DNA of 64,000 nt from Saccharomonospora marina XMU15. GTDB taxonomy: Bacteria; Actinomycetota; Actinomycetes; Mycobacteriales; Pseudonocardiaceae. Below are positions 34,209 through 42,876 of the stretch, piece by piece. The stretch's first letter is position 1. Every line of letters starts with the position of its first letter. The stretch is taken from assembly GCF_000244955.1 (NCBI RefSeq), contig NZ_CM001439.1, positions 5,265,234-5,329,233 on the forward strand, written 5' to 3'. The translations under genes were made by a program, and so were the position numbers. The notes under the pieces were generated by a model. It searched no databases. It saw only the letters and a list, made by a program, of their open reading frames with translations, and was not told the origin of the DNA.

Positions 34209-35447
34209 ATGCGCTATGTGCTGGGCATTCACCTCGGCGCGACCCGTGCCACCGCGGCGGTGTCCAGGTACCAGGGGGGCCCGTGGGGCCCGCCCGAGGT
34301 GGTGACGCTGTCGGCCGGCGCGCCGTGGGTCGACGCCGTGGTGTACGTCTCCCGCGACGGCGACCTGCTGGTCGGCCAGGCGGCCCTGCACCGCGCGCCC
34401 GCCGAGCCGGAACGTATCGCCCGGTCCCCCCTACACCGAACGGGTGACCCAGTGCCGTTCGTGCTCGGCGACGTGTCGTACCCGGCCGAGTCGCTCGCCG
34501 CCGCGTTGATCGGCTGGGTGGCCGACAGGGTGGCCGAGGTGGAGGGATCGCAACCGGAGCGCATCGTGGTCACCCACCCGCCGAGTTGGTCGGCGTTTCG
34601 GCGCGGGCTGCTGCACGAGGCGCTCGACCAGGCGCAGCTGCCCGGCGTGCTGGCACTGCCCAGTCCGATCGCGGCGGCGGAGAGCTGCCTGTGGAACCAG
34701 GACATCGAGGTGGGCAAGGCCGTCGCGGTGTGTGCGATCGGCGGGGAACACGTCGAGACCGCCGTGCTGCGCAGGGGCCCGCTGGGGTTCGAACTGCTCA
34801 ACCACGCGGGCGGCGAGGCGGCGGCCGGTTCCCAACTCGACGATTTGCTGATGCGCCACGTGCTGCCGCGCGCGGGAATCGACGAGAACGACCCCGGCGC
34901 CATGGCGCGGCTTCGATCCGCCTGCATCGCCGCCAAGGAGCGGCTTTCCCAGGTTCCCGAGGTGATCGTGACCGAGGAGGTCTATCTCAACCGCGAGGAG
35001 TTCGAGCACCTGGCGAGGCCGGTACTCGGTGCGGCCGTGAGCAGGCTGGAACGGCTGGCGTCCACCGTCGCACCCGAACAGCTGGCGTGCGCGACTCTCG
35101 CCGGTGGCACCGCCCGCATCCCCCTTGCCACGCGACTGGCGCAGACTATGCTTTCGTGCCCTGTCGCGGTCGACGAGGACCCCGGCACCGCGCTGTGCCG
35201 AGGTGCCGCGCTCGCCGCGCAACCACGGCACGAACCCGCACCCGAGCCCGCACCGGCGGAGACCTCAGGCACGCTCGTCACGGGCAGCCACGAGCTACCC
35301 GCCGTGTTCGGGCAGGCCGACGAGGAGCTCGAACCGCCGCCACCACGGCCGCCGGTGGAGATCACTCCACTCGAGCCACCGAAGCGGCGGTTCTCCCTCG
35401 CCCGCAAGGGCGGCTCCTCGACAACCGAACGAGACGAGGACCGTTGA
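34209..35447 (+). CDS. Truncated Hsp70-like ATPase
   Basis: A 412-residue protein with an actin/Hsp70 ATPase fold. The phosphate-1 loop is LGIHLGATRATAAV, and the adenosine motif is LAGGTARIPLATRLAQ. Residues 1-345 cover the nucleotide-binding domain, but the DnaK peptide-binding domain is absent. Instead, a Pro/Glu/Arg-rich tail of 65 residues ends in RRFSLARKGG. Proteins of this kind are found beside regulators in actinobacteria and are probably not general chaperones. Its stop overlaps the following regulator start (TTGA), so the two are co-translated. It may sense or present a signal to that regulator. Confidence 0.88.
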   Translation: MRYVLGIHLGATRATAAVSRYQGGPWGPPEVVTLSAGAPWVDAVVYVSRDGDLLVGQAALHRAPAEPERIARSPLHRTGDPVPFVLGDVSYPAESLAAALIGWVADRVAEVEGSQPERIVVTHPPSWSAFRRGLLHEALDQAQLPGVLALPSPIAAAESCLWNQDIEVGKAVAVCAIGGEHVETAVLRRGPLGFELLNHAGGEAAAGSQLDDLLMRHVLPRAGIDENDPGAMARLRSACIAAKERLSQVPEVIVTEEVYLNREEFEHLARPVLGAAVSRLERLASTVAPEQLACATLAGGTARIPLATRLAQTMLSCPVAVDEDPGTALCRGAALAAQPRHEPAPEPAPAETSGTLVTGSHELPAVFGQADEELEPPPPRPPVEITPLEPPKRRFSLARKGGSSTTERDEDR

Positions 35448-37858
35448 TCGCAACGCACTCCGACATCGTGCTCGACGATCCGACGCGCGAGCTGTGCGCT
35501 GCCGTCGCGAGCGGGCGGCTCAAGCCGGCAAGGCTCGCGATCGTCGCGCCGGGTGGTTACGGCAAGACGGCAGTACTGGACCAGCTCGCCCTCGGTTGCG
35601 AGCGCGGCGGCGTTCCTACCGCCCGCTTCGGCGAGCACGACGGAGCCGAGCTGGTGCTCGTCGACGACGCCCACGAACTGGCGGAGCCGCAACTGGCGCG
35701 GCTGCGCGAACTCGCTGAGAACGAACGCACCGGGCTGGTGATCGCCACCCGGCCCTGGCCGAGGTCGGCGGACCTCAACGGCGCGCTGGCACGGCTACGC
35801 GGCCAACTCGTACTGCGGCCACTCGACCGCCAGCGGGTCGCGGCGCTGCTCGGCAAGGAACGCGCGGGGCTGGCCGAGTTCGTGCACAAGCAGACCGGCG
35901 GGGTTCCCGGCTTCGTGACCCGGCTGGCCACCGCCATCGGTGAGGAACCGGAGATTCCGGCACGCGCGCTGGCGGAGTTTCGGCCCGAACTCGACCGGCT
36001 CGGTCAGGACACGCTGCTGCTCCTGCTCGCCGCGAGGGCGGGCTCGGGACTGGACGCCGACCTGCTGGGCGGGTTGCTGGGCCGTGACCACGCGGGTGTC
36101 GCCGATGCCGTGGACGCCGCGCGAGCGACCGGACTGCTCGCCCATGACGGCGCACTGCTGCCGATCGCGGCGCGAGCGCTCGACGCGCTGGTGCCTGCCG
36201 ACCGCAGGTTGGCCGTGTCGCAGCGGCTCGTCCGGCTGCAGCTGCGGCGGGCCGGTCCGGTCCTCACGCTCGTCCGGCCGTTGCTCGGCAGCGGCTACAC
36301 CGGCACAGAGGCCGCGGCCGCGTTCGAAGCCGCGGCGGCCGAAGCGGCCGACACCGATCCTGCGCTGGCCGCCAGGCTGCTCTCCGCCGCTGTCGACGCG
36401 GGCAGGTCGCCGACGGCCGTCGGGGCCCGCTGGGCGGAGGCCGCCGCCCGCACCGGCGATCTGGACACCGCGCTGCGGCTGGCCGACCAGGTGATCGCCG
36501 ACCCGCAGGCGCCCGAGCGGGGCCAGGCGGCGCTGACGGCAGGCACCGCGCTCGTGCACCGCGGTCAGCTGGCGCGAAGTGCCGAACTGTACCGCTGGTC
36601 GGCGACGGAATTGTCCGAGCTGTACGCCGTGCTGTGCCTGGTCGGCACGGGCAGGCTCGACGAGGCACGAGCGGTTCGTCTCGAACCCGGCAGCGCACAG
36701 CCGCCGACGCTGTTGTCCGGCGCGATGTCCGCCATGGCGCGTGGCGTGCTGGAGTCGGTGACCGGTGTCGCGTCGGGCGCGCTGTCCACACTGGTCAACG
36801 CGGCGGAGATGCTGGAGCCCGCAGGCGGCTCACCGCTGCTGCCGGAAAGCCCTTCCGCGCTCGGCGCACTGGTGGGTATCCACTGTGGTGAGTTGGAGAT
36901 CGCGCAGGCCCTGCTGGAACGCGCGATCGCCGCCGAGTCGGGTGGCCGAGTGTTGGCGAACCGGCACCGGCTGCTGCTCGCCTGGATCGCGATGGTTCGT
37001 GGCGACACCGAGCTCGCGACGCAGCGGCTGGCAACGGTGGAGTCCGACCTCACCCCGAGGGACTGGCTGTTCGCGGTGGGGCTTCGGGCAGGACTCGCCC
37101 GCAGAGCCAGCGACCTCGCCGGGTTGCGCACGATCTGGGGCGAGGCGTGCGAGGCGGTGATGCGCCACCGGGTGGATGTGTTCACGTTGTTGCCGTTCGG
37201 GGAGTTCGTCGTGGCCGCGGCGAGGCTCGGCGATCGCGACCGGCTCGCCCTCCACGTCAGGCAGGCAGGCGAGCTGCTGCACGCGCTCGGCGACCCACCA
37301 CTGTGGAGCACGCCGCTGCACTGGAGCGGGCTGCATGCGGCGATCATGGCAGAGCAGCAGGCGGAGGCGCGCGAACATGTCGCGGCGCTGGCGAGCGGGG
37401 CCGACCACAGTCGCTACCACGCCGTCGTCGCCGAGGCCGCGGCATGCTGGCTCAACGTGCTGACCGGCGCCGTCGACCCGCAACGGGTCGAGGCCGCGGC
37501 GAAGGGACTGCACGGCGTGGGGCTGTGGTGGGACGGTGCCCGGCTGGCCGGGCAGGCCGCGATCAGGACCACCGACCGTGCCGCGATGGTGTCCCTGCTC
37601 GACTGCGCGCGGATACTGCAGGGGCGGTCGAGCGCGGGCTCGGCGACGCCGGGCCGCACACCCGCGCTCAGCGAGCGGGAGCGGCAGGTCGCCGAGTTGG
37701 TGGTGGCGGGCATGACCTACAAGCAGGTCGGAGACCGGCTTTTCATCTCGGCGAAAACGGTGGAGCACCACATGGCCCGCATGCGGCAGCGGTTGGGAGC
37801 CACCAGCCGCAGCGAGTTGCTGGCGCAGCTGCGCGGCATTCTCGCCGAGGAGTCGTGA
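35444..37858 (+). CDS. STAND-type LuxR regulator, IniR/MalT-like
   Basis: An 804-residue regulator with an ATPase of the STAND class. Walker A is APGGYGKT (residues 35-42), Walker B is LVLVDDAHE (D74-D75), and a C-terminal LuxR helix-turn-helix occupies about residues 740-800 (LSERERQVAELVVAGMTYKQ, then SAKTVEHHMARMRQRLG). A long middle region of helical repeats is TPR-like. The TTG start overlaps the Hsp70 stop and has GAGGA 5 bp before it. In M. tuberculosis, IniR (Rv0339c) is a signal-transduction ATPase of this type that controls iniBAC in response to trehalose. The same pairing here supports the role. The ligand is not known. Confidence 0.88.
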   Translation: MIATHSDIVLDDPTRELCAAVASGRLKPARLAIVAPGGYGKTAVLDQLALGCERGGVPTARFGEHDGAELVLVDDAHELAEPQLARLRELAENERTGLVIATRPWPRSADLNGALARLRGQLVLRPLDRQRVAALLGKERAGLAEFVHKQTGGVPGFVTRLATAIGEEPEIPARALAEFRPELDRLGQDTLLLLLAARAGSGLDADLLGGLLGRDHAGVADAVDAARATGLLAHDGALLPIAARALDALVPADRRLAVSQRLVRLQLRRAGPVLTLVRPLLGSGYTGTEAAAAFEAAAAEAADTDPALAARLLSAAVDAGRSPTAVGARWAEAAARTGDLDTALRLADQVIADPQAPERGQAALTAGTALVHRGQLARSAELYRWSATELSELYAVLCLVGTGRLDEARAVRLEPGSAQPPTLLSGAMSAMARGVLESVTGVASGALSTLVNAAEMLEPAGGSPLLPESPSALGALVGIHCGELEIAQALLERAIAAESGGRVLANRHRLLLAWIAMVRGDTELATQRLATVESDLTPRDWLFAVGLRAGLARRASDLAGLRTIWGEACEAVMRHRVDVFTLLPFGEFVVAAARLGDRDRLALHVRQAGELLHALGDPPLWSTPLHWSGLHAAIMAEQQAEAREHVAALASGADHSRYHAVVAEAAACWLNVLTGAVDPQRVEAAAKGLHGVGLWWDGARLAGQAAIRTTDRAAMVSLLDCARILQGRSSAGSATPGRTPALSERERQVAELVVAGMTYKQVGDRLFISAKTVEHHMARMRQRLGATSRSELLAQLRGILAEES

Positions 37859-37865
37859 TGCCCGG

Positions 37866-38903
37866 TTACGGCCGTGGCCGTGCCGAGGTGGTGGACTCGC
37901 GGATCACCAGTTCCGGCCGCAGCCGCCGGGAGGCGACCTGACCGCCGCGCAGCAGTTCGCCGAGCAACTCCAGGCCGATTCGGCCGATCCGGTGCATCGG
38001 TGAGCGCACCGTGGTCAGTGGCACGGGCAACTCGGCTGCGATCGCAGTGTCGCCGAATCCGGCCACGGCGATGTCGGTGCCCACCCGGATGCCGCGGTCT
38101 CGAAGCGCGCCGACAGCGCCGAGCGCCGCGGCGTCTGTCACCGCGAACACGGCGGACGGTGGGCGCGTGGCCTGATCGAGCAGTCGTGCGGTGGCCTCGT
38201 GCCCGCCGCGCTCGTCGAACGCGCAGTGGGTGAACCGGTGCGTCGGCAGCTCGATGCCTGCGTCGGCGTAGGCGTCGAGGAAGCCTTGTGCGCGGTCGAT
38301 CCCGGTGCTGGCGTACGGCCGGCCCGCCACCACCGCCACGTCGGTGTGGCCGAGGCCGAGCAGGTGGTCGGCGACCATCCGGCCGCCGACGTAGTCGTCA
38401 CAGGTCACCGCGGGATACCCGGCCGCACGCCGATTGACGAGCACGAACGGTGTGCCGCGCGCGGAGATCTCGGCGAGCAAGGCACCGTCCACAACGGCGT
38501 CACCGAAGATGATGCCGTCCACCCGCTGGCCGAGAGCCAGTTCGGCGCGGGCCCGCCGCAGGGCGGGCACGTCCTTGGTGCTGGTGATGATCGTCGACAG
38601 GCCCCGCTCGCCCGCCGCCTCCTCGATGCCCTCGCAGATCGCCGCCAACACGGTGTCCGACAGCCGGGGCACGAGCACCGCGACGAGGTTGCTGCGCTTG
38701 GTGCGCAGGCTGCTGGCATGCGGGTTGGGCCGGTAGCCGAGTTCGTCGGCCAGCTTTCGGACTCGTCGGATCGTCGCGCTGGACGCCGCGCGCTGGGTTT
38801 CGCCAGGCTTGGCGTGCAGCACGCGGGAAACGGTCGAGACGTGCAATCCCAACCGATCGGCGAGCGTGCGAAGCGTCACCGGGGGGTCGCTGACCTCGCC
38901 CAC
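37866..38903 (-). CDS. LacI-family regulator
   Basis: A 345-residue LacI/GalR repressor. The N-terminal helix-turn-helix and hinge read VTLRTLADRLGLHVSTVSRV, ADELGYRPN. The periplasmic-binding-protein-like effector domain follows, with VAVLVPRLSDTVLAAICEGI, VDGIIFGDA and AVFAVTDAAALG. Most LacI proteins control sugar uptake, but no sugar transporter or hydrolase is nearby, so it is an orphan in this window. It starts from GTG 38903 (GGGAG upstream). The stop is only 7 bp from that of the convergent regulator. Confidence 0.94.
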   Translation of the reverse strand: MGEVSDPPVTLRTLADRLGLHVSTVSRVLHAKPGETQRAASSATIRRVRKLADELGYRPNPHASSLRTKRSNLVAVLVPRLSDTVLAAICEGIEEAAGERGLSTIITSTKDVPALRRARAELALGQRVDGIIFGDAVVDGALLAEISARGTPFVLVNRRAAGYPAVTCDDYVGGRMVADHLLGLGHTDVAVVAGRPYASTGIDRAQGFLDAYADAGIELPTHRFTHCAFDERGGHEATARLLDQATRPPSAVFAVTDAAALGAVGALRDRGIRVGTDIAVAGFGDTAIAAELPVPLTTVRSPMHRIGRIGLELLGELLRGGQVASRRLRPELVIRESTTSARPRP

Positions 38904-38952
38904 GCCACCGCTCCCGCCTTTGGTTCGACCGGCATTCGACGATCAGCCGGGG

Positions 38953-39000
38953 ACTCGATCGAGTTCCCACGTGCTTGGCGCGCAGCGTACCCAAACGTTT
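38953..39000. promoter_or_regulatory. Candidate LacI operators
   Basis: Two perfect palindromes lie 50-100 bp upstream of the LacI gene: ACTCGATCGAGT (38953-38964) and AAACGTTT (38993-39000, in context CCAAACGTTTCTGG). The second resembles the central CG-containing operators of LacI-family proteins and suggests autoregulation. Confidence 0.45.
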
Positions 39001-39034
39001 CTGGTCCGATATGGACGAGGTCGGCGCCAAGAGC

Positions 39035-39508
39035 TCACGGGATGTCGCTGTCGCGAAGAACGTTCAGTTGCGCGAGGTAGGCCTCGCTCATCCGGTCGTA
39101 GTGATCGGCGAGGAAATCCAGTTCTTCGGTGGTGCAGTCGGCCACGACCTGCTCGACCTGCTCGCCGTATCGCGCATACAGTTGCCTGCCCCGGTCGACC
39201 TTCTCAGGCACGGGCGTGACGATGACCCTGCGCCGGTCGGCGGGATCGCGCTCGGTGGTGATGTAGCCTGCGCGTTCCAGCCGGCGAAGCATTCCGGTAA
39301 CGGCTCCGGTGGTGAGCTTGGTCTGATCCGCCAGCCGGCCCGCCGTGGCCTGTCCTGCTTCCATGAGGAAGTCCAGGCATTCCATGTCGGTCACGGTCAG
39401 GTCCAGCTTGGCCGCGATCGCGAACCGGAACATCACCGACAGCCGGGACGACTCCCTGCCCGCGCGCATGAAACGCTCCATCGCGCGCCTGCGGGGGGCA
39501 GCGTTCAC
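39035..39508 (-). CDS. MarR-family regulator
   Basis: A 157-residue winged-helix MarR regulator. The recognition region reads ATAGRLADQTKLTTGAVTGM, LRRLERAGYITTERDPADRR, with the wing DRRRVIVTPV. GTG 39508 is preferred because it overlaps the monooxygenase stop as GTGA, the common coupled arrangement; an ATG at 39565 would add 19 residues and overlap more. It is encoded downstream of the monooxygenase whose upstream region has a perfect palindrome, so self-contained control is likely. The ligand may be the monooxygenase's substrate. Confidence 0.9.
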   Translation of the reverse strand: MNAAPRRRAMERFMRAGRESSRLSVMFRFAIAAKLDLTVTDMECLDFLMEAGQATAGRLADQTKLTTGAVTGMLRRLERAGYITTERDPADRRRVIVTPVPEKVDRGRQLYARYGEQVEQVVADCTTEELDFLADHYDRMSEAYLAQLNVLRDSDIP

Positions 39509-40758
39509 ACCGTTTCCGGCACCGTCACCCGGTGCAGCTTCGGCAGTACGCGCATCATCAACCATTTCTGTATTCCATCAGTCGTCAGGCGGCGCATCAT
39601 GGCTGCCGCGCTGTCGACGGCCTTGAAAGCGTAACGCTGCATCTCGGTCTGGTATGCGGCGACCGCGGCCGCCACCGAGGTGCCGTTGGCCTGGCTGTCG
39701 AGCAGCTTGCGACCCAACAGGGCCGCGTCTTGCAAGGCGGTGTTGCCGCCGTGGGCACCGAACGGCGGCATGGCGTGAACCGCGTCGCCCAGCAGCGTGG
39801 CACGGGGCAAGGACCATGTCGTCGGCCGCTGTCCGACGACGAACCTGCTCAACACCGTCGCGTCGTCGTCGGCGGTGTCGATCAACCTCGCGATGAGCGG
39901 GTGGAATCCGTGGGCGAGCCGGGCGGCGAGCGTGCGCAGGCCAAGCGGGTCGGCACGGATCTCCTCGGGTACCTCCGCTGTGTGGAGCGTGAGTCCCCAC
40001 ATGACGTAGTCATCGCAGGGCGGCGGCTTGTGGTCCGGGGCGAGCCGGTCGAACACCGCTTGCGGCGGTTCGGGAAACCGCATCGAGGTGAAGAAGAACG
40101 AGCGGCCAGGCGCCTTTCCCAGCGCCAGTACGCCGCTCGTTCTCAGCACGTCCGGGACCACCTGCTTGCCGTGCTGCTCCAGTGGCGTCCGCCCGTAGAT
40201 CCCGGCCAGCCCGGCACTGACGGGCTCACCACCGGGCGCGATCCGCGCGCGCAACGCCGATCCGATACCGTCAGCACCGACCACAAGCGAGGCCCGCACC
40301 GAAGTGTCGTCGGCGAATTCCAGCAGCAGTTCGTCACCGTCCTCCTGCCGCAAGCTGGCGGCAGCCTTGCCGTAGTGGACGCGGTCGTCGAGCCCTACGA
40401 GCAGGCTCGATCGCAGTACTTGCCGATCCAGCTGCCGCCCGCCATCCGGGGTGCTGCGAAAGGTGAGCTTGAAGGCGTCACGAAGGCGCTCGTCGGTGAA
40501 CCGGAAGTGTCCGCCGGGCTCACCGCCGGTCGCCAGCACCAGTTCGTACAACCGCGGCGGAAGGCTCGCCCGTAACGCCGCGAGGCCGTGTTCGTCCGCG
40601 GTGATCCGGTAGCCCTGCCGCCGGACGAAGGGGCCCGGGTCCTTCTCGTAAACGTGCACGTCGACGCCTGCCCGCGACAGGTACTGCGCCAAACACAAAC
40701 CCGACAGTCCCGCGCCGACGACGGCCACCGGCCCGAGCGCACCATTCGATGATCCCAT
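39505..40758 (-). CDS. FAD-dependent aromatic-type monooxygenase
   Basis: A 417-residue flavoprotein hydroxylase. The FAD motif is VAVVGAGLSGLCLAQYL, the DG motif VVGADGIGSALRARI, and the GD motif LLGDAVHAMPPFGAHGGNTA. It belongs to the single-component class that includes TetX-like and salicylate-type enzymes and uses NAD(P)H and O2. The C-terminal 30 residues (MMRRLTTDGIQKWLMMRVLP) are amphipathic. It has a MarR regulator downstream and a palindrome overlapping its start region, which suggests induction by a toxic aromatic or an antibiotic. The substrate is unknown. Confidence 0.9.
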   Translation of the reverse strand: MGSSNGALGPVAVVGAGLSGLCLAQYLSRAGVDVHVYEKDPGPFVRRQGYRITADEHGLAALRASLPPRLYELVLATGGEPGGHFRFTDERLRDAFKLTFRSTPDGGRQLDRQVLRSSLLVGLDDRVHYGKAAASLRQEDGDELLLEFADDTSVRASLVVGADGIGSALRARIAPGGEPVSAGLAGIYGRTPLEQHGKQVVPDVLRTSGVLALGKAPGRSFFFTSMRFPEPPQAVFDRLAPDHKPPPCDDYVMWGLTLHTAEVPEEIRADPLGLRTLAARLAHGFHPLIARLIDTADDDATVLSRFVVGQRPTTWSLPRATLLGDAVHAMPPFGAHGGNTALQDAALLGRKLLDSQANGTSVAAAVAAYQTEMQRYAFKAVDSAAAMMRRLTTDGIQKWLMMRVLPKLHRVTVPETV

Positions 40759-40766
40759 GAATTTAC

Positions 40767-40779
40767 CTTAGTCACTAAG
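40767..40779 (-). promoter_or_regulatory. MarR-type operator over the monooxygenase ribosome site
   Basis: CTTAGT-C-ACTAAG is a perfect 6-1-6 inverted repeat starting 8 bp upstream of the monooxygenase ATG. The ribosome site (TAAGG on the minus strand) lies inside it. The adjoining AT-rich stretch probably includes the -10 region. The size and symmetry fit MarR boxes. Confidence 0.65.
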
Positions 40780-40923
40780 ATAATTTTGGGCAAGTCAGAC
40801 TCGGTTCCACGACGGTCGAGTCGCCGCACTACGACCCCGTGTGAAGAGACGGCGGCTGCGCCCATTAACCTTGCGGCTCGAGATCGCGGCTCGACGGGCA
40901 CCGAAGTAGCCACTTCGTCGCTG

Positions 40924-40961
40924 CCCCCACCCGCGCGTGAAACACGCGTGCCCAGTGGGGG
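40924..40961 (+). promoter_or_regulatory. Hairpin covering the ribosome site of the nuclease-helicase gene
   Basis: CCCCCAC (40924-40930) pairs with GTGGGGG (40955-40961), and an inner stem CGCGTG-AAA-CACGCG (40934-40948) tops it. The 3' strand GTGGGGG is the only purine-rich sequence at a suitable distance before GTG 40968, so folding would hide it. It could act as a translation brake. Confidence 0.6.
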
Positions 40962-40967
40962 TTGGAA

Positions 40968-42860
40968 GTGGCGCTCGTTCGCCGAAGCGCGGCAGACCTG
41001 CGACGTGAAGCGAACGCCGACCGGTTGCACACCTTGCTGTCGGAGCAGGCGAAGTTCCAACTCGACGCACGGGTGGGAATCGGCGAGGTGCGGTCCTGGC
41101 GACGAAGCCTCCCCGTGCTGCTGGCAGACCTCGCCGACGCTGGTCTAGGACACGTCGAGGTTCTTCTCGAACACCGGTTGCCGCACAGCCCCAAGCGCGT
41201 CGACGCCGTTATCTGCGGTACTCACCCAAGAACCGGCGAGCCGAGCTATGTGCTCGTGGAGCTGAAGCAGTGGTCCAGCGCGGAACTCGTCGCCTACGAC
41301 CTGGTCCGCGTTCCCGGCTACGGTGCTGACACCCTGTTGCACCCCGTCGAACAGGTGCGCGCCTACTGCCAGTACCTCATCGACTCGACACCGGCCCTCG
41401 CCACGCGGCCCCATTTGGTACATGGCATCGCCTACCTGCACAACGCCCAGGAATCAGGCATAGCGTCGCTGAAGCAGCACGCACCGAGTGAGCACGGTCG
41501 ACTCTTCACGCTGGAGGACAGGGCCGAACTGATAGAGCATCTGCGAGCTGTTCTCGACCGCGAAGGCAGCCGCACAGCCGCACTCGCCTCGGCCGACGAC
41601 TTCCTGAACTTCCATCATGCTCCGTCGAAGCCACTACTGAACCTCGCGGCCAAGGAGATTCAGGAGCGAGAACAGTTCATTCTGCTCGATGAGCAGAAAG
41701 TAGCCTATGAAATCGTCATGCGGGCGCTGCACAAGGCTCGCGCAGCAAGCACGAAGACCGTCGTGGTCGTTCTCGGCGGACCCGGCTCGGGAAAGAGCGC
41801 CATCGCATTGAGCCTTGTCGGCGAGCTCGCCCGAAGCGGACGCCCAGTGCACCACGCGACGGGCTCCAGCGCGTTCACCAACACCATGCGCAAGATCGCT
41901 GGTAGGCGGAACCGACGGGTACAGGGACTGTTCAAGTACTTCAACAACTACACCGCGGCCGAGCCTCGGGAACTCGATGTGCTGATCTGTGATGAAGCGC
42001 ACCGGATTCGCGAGACGAGCGTCAACCGATACACCAGAAGGGAAGTCCGCGAGCGTGCGGGCCGACAGATCGACGAACTGATAGACGTGGCGTCGGTCCC
42101 GGTCTTCTTGCTCGATGAAAACCAGATCGTTCGGCCAGGCGAGATGGGCTCGCTCGACGAGATCACCGCCGCTGCCGAGGCGAGAGGGTGCGAGCTCGAA
42201 GTCGTCCACCTCCACGGACAGTTTCGCTGTGGCGGGTCGACCGCGTTCGACACCTGGGTCGCTCGCCTTCTCGGCCTGGAACCACTGCCGCCGCTGCCCT
42301 GGAGCCAACTCGCCTTGCCGCTCGACGACGAGTTCGTGGTCATCAGCGCCGAGTCTCCGCAAGCCATGGAGTCCTGGCTACTGATGAAGCAGGCCGAGCA
42401 CGGCGGGACCGCGCGGATGGCAGCAGGCTATTGCTGGCCGTGGAGCGACCCGATCATGGCGGACAGCGGCAAGTGTCTCGTCGAAGACGTGGTGATCGGC
42501 GACTGGAAGCGACCCTGGAACGCCAAGCCTGACAAGCGAGTTCCGGACGCGCCCGAATCATACTACTGGGCATCCGACGAGCGTGGCTTCGGCCAGGTCG
42601 GCTGCATCTACACGGCGCAGGGGTTCGAGTACGACTGGGCGGGAGTGATCTTCGGCCCCGACTTCGTTCGCCGGGACGGGCGGTGGGTGGCGCGGCGAGG
42701 GCATTCCCACGATCCCGCGGTCAAGAAGGCCGGGGAACTGCAGTTCGCCGGCCTCATCCGCAACACCTACAAGGTTCTGCTGACGCGCGGCATGCGAGGC
42801 GTCTGCCTGTATTCCACCGACGAGGAAACCCAAGCGTTCCTGGCTGAGATGGCGCGCTGA
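40968..42860 (+). CDS. Nuclease-helicase fusion (PD-(D/E)xK plus DUF2075)
   Basis: A 630-residue protein. Residues 70-110 carry a PD-(D/E)xK-like core (RVDAVICGTH, D79, then VLVELKQW with E98 and K100). Residues 265-600 form a DUF2075 superfamily-1 ATPase: Walker A GGPGSGKSA (K276), Walker B LICDEAHR (D342-E343), QFRCGGS, and a late YTAQGFEYD helicase motif. GTG 40968 is used; TTG 40962 is an alternative. DUF2075 proteins with nuclease regions include single-gene antiphage factors. No phage or transposon gene is adjacent. Lower third-position GC in parts suggests transfer. A defence role is inferred. Confidence 0.85.
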   Translation: MALVRRSAADLRREANADRLHTLLSEQAKFQLDARVGIGEVRSWRRSLPVLLADLADAGLGHVEVLLEHRLPHSPKRVDAVICGTHPRTGEPSYVLVELKQWSSAELVAYDLVRVPGYGADTLLHPVEQVRAYCQYLIDSTPALATRPHLVHGIAYLHNAQESGIASLKQHAPSEHGRLFTLEDRAELIEHLRAVLDREGSRTAALASADDFLNFHHAPSKPLLNLAAKEIQEREQFILLDEQKVAYEIVMRALHKARAASTKTVVVVLGGPGSGKSAIALSLVGELARSGRPVHHATGSSAFTNTMRKIAGRRNRRVQGLFKYFNNYTAAEPRELDVLICDEAHRIRETSVNRYTRREVRERAGRQIDELIDVASVPVFLLDENQIVRPGEMGSLDEITAAAEARGCELEVVHLHGQFRCGGSTAFDTWVARLLGLEPLPPLPWSQLALPLDDEFVVISAESPQAMESWLLMKQAEHGGTARMAAGYCWPWSDPIMADSGKCLVEDVVIGDWKRPWNAKPDKRVPDAPESYYWASDERGFGQVGCIYTAQGFEYDWAGVIFGPDFVRRDGRWVARRGHSHDPAVKKAGELQFAGLIRNTYKVLLTRGMRGVCLYSTDEETQAFLAEMAR

Positions 42861-42876
42861 CAGGCCGGTTCGGAGA

